NCBI RefSeq assembly: GCF_029714425.1 | Contig: NZ_CP121668.1 | Span: 7,213,501 to 7,277,500 of the forward strand | Direction: 5' to 3' | From: Bradyrhizobium sp. CB2312 | GTDB taxonomy: Bacteria > Pseudomonadota > Alphaproteobacteria > Rhizobiales > Xanthobacteraceae | Length of the DNA: 64,000 nt | Shown here: positions 8,084 through 16,779 of the stretch, piece by piece | Position numbering within the stretch: the first letter of the stretch is position 1 | How the letters are laid out: each line of letters begins with the position of its first letter | Position numbers and translations under genes: made by a program | The notes under the pieces: model-generated | The model's input: the letters and a program-made list of their open reading frames with translations, nothing else | Told to the model about the DNA's origin: nothing | Database searches by the model: none

Positions 8084-8317
8084 TCAGTTCGACGTGCAGA
8101 CCTTGACGGTCTTCATGCCGCTTTCAGCTTCGGTGCGCGACTTGTAGATCGTGCCCGAGGGGCTGACGACGGTCATGGACGACTCCGTCGGCTTCTTGTC
8201 GACGACGGTGCACTTCTTGGTCTTGACGTCCTGGACGACGTAGAACTCGTCGGCCGCTAACGCCGGCAGGGACATTGCAGCAACCATCAGCGCTGCAGTT
8301 GCAATCTTCAGCTTCAT
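8084..8317 (-). CDS. Small secreted protein of unknown function
   Basis: 77 residues from ATG 8317 with GGAGGAGAGAAGG upstream. A Sec signal peptide (MKLKIATAALMVAAMSLPALAA) precedes a mature part of about 55 residues, DEFYVVQDVKTKKCTVVDKK onward, with two Cys that could form one disulfide in the periplasm. Similar signal-plus-KCTVVDKKP proteins are common in Bradyrhizobium, but I know no function. It heads a probable two-gene unit with the 26-residue membrane peptide. Confidence 0.75.
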   Translation of the reverse strand: MKLKIATAALMVAAMSLPALAADEFYVVQDVKTKKCTVVDKKPTESSMTVVSPSGTIYKSRTEAESGMKTVKVCTSN

Positions 8318-8456
8318 CCTTCTCTCCTCCTCCAATCCCGGGCACTCCGGCCCGGTCGAGTCACAAACGGGAAAAAGCGGCAGTTTGTTCCTGGAGGTGG
8401 GAACGCCATGCACGGTGGGATGTTGTTGCGGCGCTTATTCCCATGAGGAGGACAAG

Positions 8457-8801
8457 ATGAAGAAGCTGTTCCTGCTATCCGCTGCAGTGGTGATGATCTC
8501 GACCGGTGCATTCGCGCAATCCACCGTGGTGACCACCACCGGAACCGGCCACGCGGCCGCCGTGCAGATCGAGCCGCAATACCGCACCAAGATCAAATCC
8601 TACGTCACGGAGCATCGCATTCGCCCCGTGACGACGAAGGAAAAGATCATCGTCGGCGCGACGGTTCCAAGCGACGTCGAGCTCGAAGCCGTTCCGGCGG
8701 ACTGGGGTCCGTCGCTGACGAAATATCGCTACGTCTATTCCGGCGATCGCGTGATGCTGGTCGATCCCGGCTCGCGCACCGTCGTTCAGGAAATCGACTA
8801 A
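8457..8801 (+). CDS. DUF1236-type small periplasmic protein
   Basis: 114 residues from ATG 8457 behind GAGGAGGACAAG. A signal peptide (MKKLFLLSAAVVMISTGAFAQ) precedes a mature domain with YVTEHRIRPVTTKEKIIVGA, VPSDVELEAVPADWG and YVYSGDRVMLVDPGSRTVV, the pattern I associate with DUF1236 proteins of Rhizobiales. Role unknown. The gene is divergent from the secreted-protein gene at 8317. A hairpin follows the stop. Confidence 0.8.
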   Translation: MKKLFLLSAAVVMISTGAFAQSTVVTTTGTGHAAAVQIEPQYRTKIKSYVTEHRIRPVTTKEKIIVGATVPSDVELEAVPADWGPSLTKYRYVYSGDRVMLVDPGSRTVVQEID

Positions 8802-8814
8802 GGCATAACGGGAC

Positions 8815-8841
8815 GGGCGGCAGCCCCAACGGCAGCCGCCC
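8815..8841 (+). terminator. Hairpin terminator after the DUF1236-type gene
   Basis: GGGCGGC and GCCGCCC arms are followed by CTTTCCC, 14 bases after the stop. The remaining bases up to the kinase gene at 9075 show no gene. Confidence 0.6.
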
Positions 8842-9074
8842 TTTCCCGAGTTCAGCGCATGAGATCGCATCGAGAAGCCCGGATTGCCGGGCTCAGCCTG
8901 GCGGCTGTTTACGCCATGTGTCTACTATTGACCGCAATCAGCATGACCTGAAGCGCAGGGCGTCCCGCAACTGCGCCGCAATATCGCTCTCCAAGACCGC
9001 TTGCCGCATGCGAAAATCGTGGCGCCGCGCAAAGCCCGCTCGTATGGTCTGTTCAAAATCATAATCCGGCGCCG

Positions 9075-10610
9075 TTGCGCCGGAACCGGGACGCCCGCGT
9101 TTTGTCAAAGCTCACCCTGCCGGTCCGGCTTGCCCTTCTGGTCACGGGGACGATGTTGCCGCTGATCGTCTTCGCGGTCGGCCTTGCCTATTCCAACTAC
9201 CGCCAGGACCGCAGTGACGCGACGCAGCGCGTACTGGAAACGGTGCGAAGCATGCGCCTCGTGCTCGATTCCGAGGTGCAGCGGATGACCGGCGGCTTGC
9301 AGGTGCTTGCGCTGACGAATGCGCTGCGCGACGACGATTTCCCGAACTTCCGTCGCATCGCGCTCGGCTTCCTCGATCAGTACGGCAAGGGCGGACTGCT
9401 GCTGATCTCCGACCGCAAGGGCCGGCTGCTGTTCTCCTCGGCGACGGAGGACACCGCAAGCCTGCCGCGGCGCGGCCATCTGCAGACCGTCGAGAAGGTG
9501 TTTGCGACCAAGGCGCCGCAATATTCCGACCTGTTCACCGGCGCTATCAACGGGCGACAGGTGTTGACCGTCGAAGTGCCGGTCTTGCGCGACGGCGAAG
9601 TGATCTACGATCTCTGCTTCTCTCCGCCGGTCAGCATCTTCCAGCAGCTGGTCGAGAAGCAGCGGCCCGACCAGCTATGGACCGTCTCGCTGCTCGACAC
9701 CACCGGCACGGTGTTCGCGCGCGTGCCCAATCCCGGTGAGACCTTCGGCAAGCGCGCCTCGCCCTCGCTGTTTGCGGAATTGTTTCGCACGCCCGAGGCG
9801 AGCCTCTCCTCGATCTCGCTCGACGGCGTTGCGCTCGCGTCCGCCTACACGCGATCGCGACTGACGGGATGGACGGTCGCCGCGGGCGTGCCGGAAAGCT
9901 CGTTGATCGCACCGCTGTGGCGCAACATCGCGATCTCCAGCCTGATCGGCGGCGTGCTGCTGCTGATTGGCCTGACCTTCGCGGTGCGGATGGCGACCAC
10001 GATCGCGCGCGGCGAGATGCTGCACAATCTGCTGGTCGAGGAGCTCAATCATCGCGTCAAGAACACGCTGGCCCTGATGCAGGCGATCGCGGTGCAGACC
10101 TTCCGCAGCGCCAGCCGCGACGAGCGGACCAAGTTCGAGGGACGGCTCGGCGCGCTCGCCGAGGCGCACAATCTGCTCAGCCAGGAGAAATGGGCCGGCT
10201 CGGAGCTGCGCGACGTGGTCGCCCGCGCGCTCCAGCCGTTCCTGCTGAGCAATCCCGACCGTATCCGCATGGCCGGGCCCGACGTGCCGCTGTCGCCGCG
10301 GCTCGCCGTCGTGCTGTCGATGATCGTGCACGAGATCGCCACCAACGCCGCGAAATACGGCGCGCTGTCCAACGAGACCGGCCGGGTGACGCTGGACTGG
10401 GAGGTCATCGCCGATACACCGAAGCCGCGGCTGCGGTTGATCTGGACCGAGATCGGCGGGCCGCCGGTGACGGAGCCGGTGCGGCGCGGCTTCGGCTCGC
10501 GCCTGATCGAGCGCAGCGCCCGCGACCAGCTCGGCGGCGAGGCGACCGTCGACTTCCTGCCGCGCGGCGTTGTCTGCACGATCACCTGCGCGCTGGACGA
10601 GGCGCGGTGA
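9075..10610 (+). CDS. Membrane sensor histidine kinase, HWE/HisKA_2 type
   Basis: About 511 residues. A transmembrane helix (about 17-38), a periplasmic cache-like sensor region (about 40-280) and a second membrane helix (about 285-306) precede a kinase core with ELNHRVKNTLALMQAIA (phospho-His about 325), a DHp helix and an ATPase with MIVHEIATNAAKYGALS and RRGFGSRLIE. This is the HWE/HisKA_2 style found in alphaproteobacterial stress and light responses. No ATG lies near the start; the TTG at 9075 or a TTG nine codons later must be used. No response regulator is adjacent, so it is an orphan kinase. Signal unknown. Confidence 0.85.
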   Translation: MRRNRDARVLSKLTLPVRLALLVTGTMLPLIVFAVGLAYSNYRQDRSDATQRVLETVRSMRLVLDSEVQRMTGGLQVLALTNALRDDDFPNFRRIALGFLDQYGKGGLLLISDRKGRLLFSSATEDTASLPRRGHLQTVEKVFATKAPQYSDLFTGAINGRQVLTVEVPVLRDGEVIYDLCFSPPVSIFQQLVEKQRPDQLWTVSLLDTTGTVFARVPNPGETFGKRASPSLFAELFRTPEASLSSISLDGVALASAYTRSRLTGWTVAAGVPESSLIAPLWRNIAISSLIGGVLLLIGLTFAVRMATTIARGEMLHNLLVEELNHRVKNTLALMQAIAVQTFRSASRDERTKFEGRLGALAEAHNLLSQEKWAGSELRDVVARALQPFLLSNPDRIRMAGPDVPLSPRLAVVLSMIVHEIATNAAKYGALSNETGRVTLDWEVIADTPKPRLRLIWTEIGGPPVTEPVRRGFGSRLIERSARDQLGGEATVDFLPRGVVCTITCALDEAR

Positions 10611-10691
10611 ACGGAGGCGTGCGCGTGCCGGACGGGCCAGGACTAGGCATCGAGGTCGCCGCGAGGCGCTTGCGCGCTTTGCTGCGAGTTC

Positions 10692-11423
10692 TTACCCGAT
10701 CGTCTGCAGCGCCGGGAACGTCTCCAGCAGCCAGATGCTCACATTCGAGACCGCGCCGGTGAGGAAGCCGATCCCGGTGATCACCATGAGGACGCCCATG
10801 GCACGCTCGACATTGACGAGCTGGCCCTTCATGCGTGCGAACAGTTTCGAGAACTGCTCGATCATCAGTGCGGCGATCAGGAAAGGAATGCCGAGGCCCG
10901 CGGAATAGACCGCGAGCAGCCCTGCGCCCTTTGTCACCGTCGCTTCCGCCGCGGCGATCGAGAGGATCGCAGCGAGGATCGGGCCGATGCAAGGCGTCCA
11001 GCCGAAGGCGAAGGCGAGGCCCATGACATAGGCGCCCCAGAGGCCGACAGGCTTGGGTGCGGTCAGGCGCCCCTCGCGCATCAGCAGGCCGATGCGGGTC
11101 AGCCCCAGGAAGTGCAGGCCCATGACAATGATGACGACGCCGGCGAGGATCGACAGCTCGGCCGACCAGGCGCGGATCAGGGAGCCGACCAGCGAGGCGC
11201 TGGCACCCAGCGCCACGAACACGGTGGAGAAGCCGAGCACGAACAGCAGCGCCGCCATCATGATCGCGCGCTTGGAGGCCGAGGCCGGCTCCTCGCTCTC
11301 CACATGCTCGATCGTCGCGCCCGTCAGGTAGATCAGATAGGGCGGAACCAGAGGCAGGACGCAAGGGGAGAGGAAGCTGACGAGGCCGGCAATCAGCGCC
11401 GCCGGGATCGAAACATTTTGCAT
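10692..11423 (-). CDS. ccdA: Cytochrome c biogenesis / thiol-reductant membrane protein CcdA
   Basis: 243 residues with six hydrophobic helices. The paired redox cysteines sit in SFLSPCVLPLVPPYL and GWTPCIGPILA, the DsbD-beta/CcdA pattern. CcdA carries reducing equivalents from cytoplasmic thioredoxin to periplasmic thiol proteins that keep apocytochrome c cysteines reduced for heme attachment. That fits an organism whose FixO and FixP (29-37 kb) carry covalent heme c. It lies alone here, with no ccm genes beside it. Confidence 0.92.
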   Translation of the reverse strand: MQNVSIPAALIAGLVSFLSPCVLPLVPPYLIYLTGATIEHVESEEPASASKRAIMMAALLFVLGFSTVFVALGASASLVGSLIRAWSAELSILAGVVIIVMGLHFLGLTRIGLLMREGRLTAPKPVGLWGAYVMGLAFAFGWTPCIGPILAAILSIAAAEATVTKGAGLLAVYSAGLGIPFLIAALMIEQFSKLFARMKGQLVNVERAMGVLMVITGIGFLTGAVSNVSIWLLETFPALQTIG

Positions 11424-11550
11424 GATGCAGTCGGAGCCATCTCAGGCTCTTTGGCCGCGCGCGGGGGATGCGCGCGCACCGGAGCCGAACGGCTCTGGTG
11501 TAGCCGATGCCGCATAATGCGCAACAGAGGCGCGATCAAACCAGGGCTCC

Positions 11551-11588
11551 TCCCGATGCCGCCTGCGATCACAGATGCGGCATCGGGA
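11551..11588. terminator. Long perfect hairpin between the small gene at 11.7 kb and ccdA
   Basis: TCCCGATGCCGC and GCGGCATCGGGA are perfect 12-bp inverted arms around a 14-base loop, 42 bases beyond the end of the minus-strand gene at 11630 and upstream of ccdA. It may terminate the former or be a single palindromic repeat unit. No T-run is seen. Confidence 0.5.
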
Positions 11589-11629
11589 CGCGCACAAACC
11601 TCGCCAAAAAGCGAGATCCGGCGGCGCGG

Positions 11630-11896
11630 CTACTTCACCACGCGGAGCAGCGGACGCCGGGGCTGGTCCTGCGTCTGCTTGGAAGGGGGCGGCGGTTCGC
11701 TTCCGGCGTTCCGCAGCATTTCGTCGCACAGCGCCTTGAGATCGGCGCTGTCAATTCCTTTGAGTTTCATCCGCACGTCGAGAATGACGATGGACAGAAG
11801 TTCGGCCGACTCACGGCTGTTGATCTCGTTGAGGACCTTGCGGCACTCCTCAAGTGTTTCCAGCACCGACTGCAACTGTTCGTCTGAATGCGACAC
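11630..11896 (-). CDS. Small soluble protein of unknown function
   Basis: 88 residues if started at GTG 11896, which has GGAAAG seven bases upstream; an in-frame ATG at 11977 would add 27 residues lacking a good ribosome site. The sequence is mainly helical (EQLQSVLETLEECRKVLNEI, then VILDVRMKLKGI and ADLKALCDEMLRN) and ends in a Pro- and basic-rich tail. I recognise no domain. It may be a small regulatory or scaffold protein. The next ~500 bases up to the LysR gene hold no other convincing gene. Confidence 0.55.
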   Translation of the reverse strand: MSHSDEQLQSVLETLEECRKVLNEINSRESAELLSIVILDVRMKLKGIDSADLKALCDEMLRNAGSEPPPPSKQTQDQPRRPLLRVVK

Positions 11897-12391
11897 CGGC
11901 GTTCTTTCCGTTAATTCGGCCTGTGAGACGTGTTTGTGACCACCCGTTCGGCCCCCATGGGTAACCGAAGATAGCATGAGGCCGTGGCGCCTCCGAACAT
12001 GATTTCAGTGTGTTTCTGACTTGAAACCGCGGCATCTGCGAATATTGCGCGGCTGCGCTGCCGGCTGGTCCCGAAGCGGTCCATGGTCAAACGCTCTGCG
12101 CGCCGCGATTGATCCATCCCGGAGGGCTGCGCCGGCTCTTGCGCAAGGACCACCATTGTGGGCAGCGCCGACAATCCCGCAGCCATGTCTCGGCTCGCAA
12201 CGGAACTCACGCTACACCCCTCATCCGGGCGATGGTCTGCCCGATTCCCAGCCTTTGTCCCAGCTCCCGGCAGCACTCCAATACCTCCCGTTAGGTAGTA
12301 AGGATTGACGTTCAAAACTCGTCATTCCCCAACCCGTCGTGGTTGTGGTTCGCGCCAGATTCTGCCAGTTTAGCGGACCGAAGGGACTTGT

Positions 12392-13441
12392 ATGCACTCC
12401 TTGGCGGAAAGGGGCGTTCCTCTGGAGGAACGCCAGAAGGCAAATCTCAGCGGGCTCTCGGATTGGGATGCGGCCCGCATATTTCTGGAAGTCGTCCGTT
12501 GCGGCAGTTTCCGTTCGGCGGCCGAACGCTTGTCGCTGTCGATCAACGCAGTGCGCCGCCGGATCGATGATTTCGAACGCCAGACCGGCGCCACCCTGTT
12601 CACCCGCGACGTCCACGGCACTCATCTGACCGACGAAGGCGCGCTCGTGGTGTCCGCCGTGGAGCGGATGGAGGCGGCCACCTTCGACGTGCTGCGCGCC
12701 AGCGATTCGATGGCCAACGTCCTGTCCGGCGAGGTCCGGGTCGCCGTCACCGAAGGGCTCGGCACATTCTGGCTCGCTCCGCGCCTCGTCGAATTCCAGC
12801 AGGCCTATCCCAAGATCCTGGTCGATTTGCATTGCGCGATGCGCTCGGCCGACGTCTCCCGCCACGAGGCCGACGTCGCCATCCACCTGTCGCGTCCTTC
12901 GGCGCTCGACATCAAGCTGGTGCGGCTCGGCCGCATGCACCTGATGTTCTGGGCTTCGGAAAAATACCTTGAGAAATACGGCACGCCACGCTCGGCGGCG
13001 GAATTGATCAAGCACCGCCTGGTGCTGCAATTCGCCGACCAGCTCGCTGCCAAGGAAACATTCGAGAGCTTCTTCCCGGGCGTTCAGGAACGTGACCTTC
13101 TGGTCATGAAGACCAACGTCTCGAGCGCCAACTATTGGGCAGTCGCGAATGGCGCCGGAATCGGCGTATTCCCGAGCTACGCCATTGCGCTCGGCGGGAA
13201 GTTGATTCCACTGGAGGTCGAATTGAACCGACCGCTGGATATCTGGTTGTCCTACCATCCCGGTAGCGGCCGGATTCCACGCGTGCGGCACATGATTGAC
13301 TGGCTGATCGAGGCTTTCAGTCCGGCTCGCTTCCCGTGGTTTAAGGAAGAGTTTGTGCATCCGCATGAATTCAAGGACTCGTATATGGGCGAACCCCTGA
13401 CCCAGCTCTTCGGGGGATTTTCAACCGAAGAACAAAGGTGA
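12392..13441 (+). CDS. LysR-family transcriptional regulator
   Basis: 349 residues. The winged helix-turn-helix (about 24-85: WDAARIFLEVVRCGSFRSAA, then LSINAVRRRIDDFERQTG) is followed by a LysR substrate-binding domain (about 110-310). It is about 50 residues longer than typical LysR proteins, with extra sequence at both ends. GAAGGGACTTGT precedes the ATG. Its TGA overlaps the GTG in front of the XRE gene, so the two regulators are translated from one message. Target and inducer unknown. Confidence 0.88.
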   Translation: MHSLAERGVPLEERQKANLSGLSDWDAARIFLEVVRCGSFRSAAERLSLSINAVRRRIDDFERQTGATLFTRDVHGTHLTDEGALVVSAVERMEAATFDVLRASDSMANVLSGEVRVAVTEGLGTFWLAPRLVEFQQAYPKILVDLHCAMRSADVSRHEADVAIHLSRPSALDIKLVRLGRMHLMFWASEKYLEKYGTPRSAAELIKHRLVLQFADQLAAKETFESFFPGVQERDLLVMKTNVSSANYWAVANGAGIGVFPSYAIALGGKLIPLEVELNRPLDIWLSYHPGSGRIPRVRHMIDWLIEAFSPARFPWFKEEFVHPHEFKDSYMGEPLTQLFGGFSTEEQR

Positions 13442-13449
13442 AGACTAAA

Positions 13450-13842
13450 ATGAAAGCAGCGGCGAAGAGAATGAAGCAGCGCAGTGCCGGCAAGCCGGAC
13501 ATCGAGCTTGGCAAGCGGATTCGTTTGCGGCGCGTCGAGATGAAGATCTCGCAGGCCGAGCTCGGCGAAAAGCTCGGCGTCAGCTTCCAGCAGGTCCAGA
13601 AATACGAGAAGGGCGTCAATCGCGTCGGCGCGGCTCGGCTTCAGCAGATCGCCTCCGCCCTCGACGTGCCCGTGACCTTCTTCTATGACGGCGACAACAA
13701 GGCGCGCGAGGTCGAGAGCCTGCTCTTCCTCGACAGCGCCTTCAGCCTCCGGCTGCTGCGCGCCTACAGCAAGATCAAGGACCAGACGGTGCAGCGTCAG
13801 CTCGTTTCGCTGATGGAATCGATTGCAGCGAACGAAGGCTGA
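13450..13842 (+). CDS. XRE-family regulator resembling PraR
   Basis: About 130 residues. A basic N-terminus, then an XRE helix-turn-helix (about 20-75) containing GKRIRLRRVEMKISQAELGE and VSFQQVQKYEKGVNRVGA, then a helical C-terminal tail. The pattern closely resembles the PraR/SinR-like regulators of rhizobia, which control biofilm and attachment genes; that link is from memory. ATG 13450 has AAGGTGAAG upstream; GTG 13438 overlaps the LysR stop and is also possible. A strong terminator follows about 110 bases after the stop. Confidence 0.82.
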   Translation: MKAAAKRMKQRSAGKPDIELGKRIRLRRVEMKISQAELGEKLGVSFQQVQKYEKGVNRVGAARLQQIASALDVPVTFFYDGDNKAREVESLLFLDSAFSLRLLRAYSKIKDQTVQRQLVSLMESIAANEG

Positions 13843-13928
13843 GATCGGGTCTGGCTGCTACGGCCGATGTTCAATCCGCCGCGTCGCGGGGGCGTGGCTG
13901 GATTGAACGAGACCACGGATTTGGGCTC

Positions 13929-13942
13929 GCGCGCATGCGCGC
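13929..13942. repeat. Perfect 14-bp GC palindrome upstream of the terminator
   Basis: GCGCGCATGCGCGC is self-complementary and lies between the XRE stop and the terminator at 13955. It could form a small hairpin or serve as an operator. Confidence 0.35.
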
Positions 13943-13954
13943 GGCCTTTCTCAG

Positions 13955-13975
13955 GGCGGCTTGGCCGCCTTTTTT
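13955..13975 (+). terminator. Rho-independent terminator of the LysR-XRE operon
   Basis: GGCGGC-TTG-GCCGCC followed by six T. One of the clearest intrinsic terminators in the window. Confidence 0.85.
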
Positions 13976-14048
13976 CTTGGCTATTGAGCCGCCATTCGTC
14001 GCGGATATCGCGAACCCATCCCACCCCTGGCGCGACCCAATCGAGAAG

Positions 14049-14074
14049 CCCCGCATCGGACGCGCGGGGTTTTT
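14049..14074 (+). terminator. Second rho-independent terminator, 75 bases after the first
   Basis: CCCCGC/GCGGGG arms with a nine-base loop and a T5 run. No coding sequence lies between the two terminators, so this could be a back-up terminator or the 3' end of a short RNA starting near 13976-14020. Confidence 0.75.
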
Positions 14075-14218
14075 GCCTGCCGTGCTTAATGGGACCTCAA
14101 CTCTGGTGCCGTAATGTCCCGCCGGTTTGACCAATCGGCGCACGCGGCGCGGCGGGCCTTGGAATTGCCAATGCGAGCGCCCGTTGCGGGCCTCGTTCTC
14201 AAGGGGAAGACGGGACAC

Positions 14219-15571
14219 ATGTCGAAACGCGTTGCGATGATCATTACCCTCGGCGTGCTCACGAGCGTCTCCGCGCTGGCGCAGACGGACACCATTGGAC
14301 AGGCCGGTCCCAAGCCGGCGACATCAGGCACGGTGCCGGCCGCGGCGAACCCGGCCCATGCGGCCGCGCCGAAAGCGGCCCCGCCGACGTCTGCCTCGAC
14401 GCCGGAGAGCCGCTCGGCCGCAGCCCTCGCAATGACGCATGAGCCGACCTATGACGAGGGCTCTGCCCAGCGCATCAAGGACGCGGCGCTGAGCTATTCG
14501 GACCTCGCGGTGCGCGGCGGCTGGCCGACGATTCCGGCGGATGCCAAATTCGCTGTCGGCGTCCAGGGTGCCAACGATGATCTGTTGCGCAAGCGGCTGA
14601 TCGTCTCCGGCGATCTCTCGGCCGAGAAGGGGACCGGCGCCTTCGACCAGGATCTCGCGGACGCCGTGAAGCGTTTTCAGGCCCGCCATGGCCTCGCCCC
14701 GACCGGCATGATGACGCCGCGCACGATCGCGGCGATGAACGTGCCGGTGCAGAAGCGGATCCGGCAGCTGGAGGCATCGCTGCAGCGGCTCGAGAACATG
14801 AATTTCGGCTTCGGCCAGCGCTATGTCGTGGTCAATATTCCCGCCGCCTTTGCCGAAGCGGTCGAGAACGACGTCGTGGTGCGGCGTTATCGCGTCATCG
14901 TCGGCAAGACCGAAAAACCCTCGCCGACGCTGACGGCGCAGATCACCAGCGTCGTGCTCAATCCGACCTGGACGGTGCCGGCCTCGATCGCCAAGACCGA
15001 GATCTCCGCGCATATGCGGAAAGAACCGACTTATCTTTCGCGCATGCACATGGAAGTGCTCGACGCCCATGACAATCCGATCGATCCGCATTCGGTCGAC
15101 TGGTCGGGCACGCACACGCCGAACTTCACCGTGCGCCAGCAAAACGGCACGTTCAACGCGCTCGGCGCGGTCAAGATCGACATGCCGAATTCCTATTCGG
15201 TCTACATGCACGACACCAACCAGCGCAATCTGTTCAGCGACGACTATCGCTTCGATTCCCATGGCTGCTCGCGCGTCGACAATGTGCGCGATCTCGCCGC
15301 CTGGCTGCTCAAGGACCAGCCGAAATGGAGCCGCGCCGCGATCGATGCGGAGATCGCCACAGGGCAGCATCTTGACGTCGCCATGGCGAAGAAGGTGCCG
15401 GTGGCCTGGATCTATCTGACGGCGTGGATGACGAAGGACCAGACCGTCCAGTTCCGCAACGACGTCTATAACCAGGACGAGCAGCTCCTGGAGGCCACTG
15501 CCGAAGAGGCGGCGTTCTTCAGCAATGCCGGCGGCCATCCGCTCACCGCGCACATGCATGTGACGCAATAA
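14219..15571 (+). CDS. L,D-transpeptidase of the YcbB type
   Basis: About 450 residues from ATG 14219; an in-frame ATG at 14114 would add 35 unlikely residues. A signal peptide (about 1-22, ending SVSALAQ) and an Ala/Pro-rich linker precede a peptidoglycan-binding domain (FDQDLADAVKRFQARHG, then PTGMMTPRTIAAMNV). The YkuD catalytic domain has FDSHGCSRVDNVRD, whose His and Cys are catalytic. The enzyme makes 3-3 cross-links between diaminopimelate residues or attaches proteins to periplasmic peptidoglycan. The layout and the insertion between the motifs match YcbB rather than short ErfK-type enzymes. Confidence 0.9.
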   Translation: MSKRVAMIITLGVLTSVSALAQTDTIGQAGPKPATSGTVPAAANPAHAAAPKAAPPTSASTPESRSAAALAMTHEPTYDEGSAQRIKDAALSYSDLAVRGGWPTIPADAKFAVGVQGANDDLLRKRLIVSGDLSAEKGTGAFDQDLADAVKRFQARHGLAPTGMMTPRTIAAMNVPVQKRIRQLEASLQRLENMNFGFGQRYVVVNIPAAFAEAVENDVVVRRYRVIVGKTEKPSPTLTAQITSVVLNPTWTVPASIAKTEISAHMRKEPTYLSRMHMEVLDAHDNPIDPHSVDWSGTHTPNFTVRQQNGTFNALGAVKIDMPNSYSVYMHDTNQRNLFSDDYRFDSHGCSRVDNVRDLAAWLLKDQPKWSRAAIDAEIATGQHLDVAMAKKVPVAWIYLTAWMTKDQTVQFRNDVYNQDEQLLEATAEEAAFFSNAGGHPLTAHMHVTQ

Positions 15572-15691
15572 GCGCCTCTCGCGCCATGCAATCGCGGCAC
15601 AGGCGGGTGCAAGGCCGCATGCCTTGACGCGGTTGACCCGGGCCCAGCCGGGGCCGCACATTGTGCTCGGCCCATGACGAGCGAGCGCGCG

Positions 15692-16513
15692 ATGCCTGAC
15701 ACTTCCAACCCGACCGAAACACCTTACGCCGACGGCAAGATCCTCAAGCAGGTCACCGACGGCGTCGGCGTCATCATCTTCAACAATCCCGACAAGCGCA
15801 ACGCGATGTCGCTGGAGATGTGGGAGGGATTTGGCGAGGCGCTGACGGCCTTGCGCGACGACGATGCGGTCCGCGTCGTGATCCTGCGCGGCGCCGGCGG
15901 CAAGGCGTTCGTCTCCGGAGCCGATATCAGCCAGTTCGAGAAGACGCGCCACAACGCGGCGGCGTCGGAGGAATACAGCAAGCGCAGCGACGCCCAGCGC
16001 GCATTGCTGGCCGATTACCCCAAGCCGACCATCGCCTGCATCCAGGGCTTCTGCCTCGGCGGCGGCATGCAGGTCGCGATGCTCGCCGACATCCGCATCG
16101 CCGCGCATGACAGCCAGTTCGGCATTCCCGCCGCGAAGCTCGGCATCGCCTATGGCTTTGACGGCTTGAAGCACCTGGTCTCGCTGGTCGGCCCGTCCTG
16201 GGCGCGGCTGTTGATGTATACGGGCATGCGGATCGATTCCGCCGAGGCGCTGCGCATCGGCCTCATCGAACGCGTGTTCCCCGACGATCAGCTCTGGGGC
16301 GAGACCATGGCGATCGCCGAGACGATCGCGCACAACGCCCCGCTCGCGATCAAGGCCGCGAAGATCACCATCGCACAGGTGCTGAAGGACGAAAGCCAGC
16401 GCGACATGAACGCGATCAAGGCGATCGGCAATGCCTGCATGGATTCGGCGGACTTTCGCGAGGGCCGTCAGGCCTTCATGGAGAAGCGCAAGCCGAAATT
16501 CTCGGGGAAATGA
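15692..16513 (+). CDS. Enoyl-CoA hydratase/isomerase family protein
   Basis: About 273 residues from ATG 15692 (15674 also in frame). Crotonase-fold motifs are clear: FNNPDKRNAMSLEMW, the oxyanion-hole segment GGKAFVSGADISQFE, and CIQGFCLGGGMQVAMLADIR. The second acidic catalytic position lies in the segment FGIPAAKLGIAYG, where a hydratase Glu is not obvious, so it may act as an isomerase or another crotonase reaction. Probably cytoplasmic acyl-CoA metabolism; substrate unknown. Confidence 0.87.
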   Translation: MPDTSNPTETPYADGKILKQVTDGVGVIIFNNPDKRNAMSLEMWEGFGEALTALRDDDAVRVVILRGAGGKAFVSGADISQFEKTRHNAAASEEYSKRSDAQRALLADYPKPTIACIQGFCLGGGMQVAMLADIRIAAHDSQFGIPAAKLGIAYGFDGLKHLVSLVGPSWARLLMYTGMRIDSAEALRIGLIERVFPDDQLWGETMAIAETIAHNAPLAIKAAKITIAQVLKDESQRDMNAIKAIGNACMDSADFREGRQAFMEKRKPKFSGK

Positions 16514-16548
16514 CGATCCAGTCGTTGCGAGCGCACACCTCTCACCAC

Positions 16549-16635
16549 CGTCATTGCGAGGAGCTCTTGCGACGAAGCAATCCAGAATCTTTCCATGGAG
16601 GGATTCTGGATTGCTTCGCTGTGCTCGCAATGACG
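16549..16635. repeat. Interspersed palindromic repeat, CGTCATTGCGAG family, copy 1
   Basis: An 87-base element bounded by CGTCATTGCGAG and CTCGCAATGACG, with internal arms GAAGCAATCCAGA and TCTGGATTGCTTCG. Copies 2 and 3 are at 18214-18299 and 22391-22470. Confidence 0.88.
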
Positions 16636-16779
16636 ACGAGGAAAGACCCCCAACGCATTTGGAACCACGAGCCAGGGTGAATAGACATTCACCAAGATTA
16701 AATTCCTCTCCTTCCCGCATCGCGATAGCAACTCCTTGATCCGCCGCAAGTTCTCTCGCCACCAACGAGGGAGATCGCG

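Noticed and set aside
8928..8941. FixK-like sequence TTGACCGCAATCAG before the HWE kinase
   Set aside because: One mismatch at a key outer base, and more than 130 bases from the gene start. Likely by chance.
11897..12391. Several short frames in the gap before the LysR gene
   Set aside because: None has a ribosome site, signal or conserved-looking composition.
16736..16749. FixK-like sequence TTGATCCGCCGCAA before the small secreted protein at 16780
   Set aside because: The right half is broken and the distance of about 30 bases to the ATG leaves almost no leader. Not called.
14324..16765. 813-residue open frame antisense to the L,D-transpeptidase and enoyl-CoA hydratase genes
   Set aside because: It covers two clear genes on the other strand, has His/Arg/Ala-rich low-complexity sequence and no domain. 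Typical antisense frame of GC-rich coding DNA.
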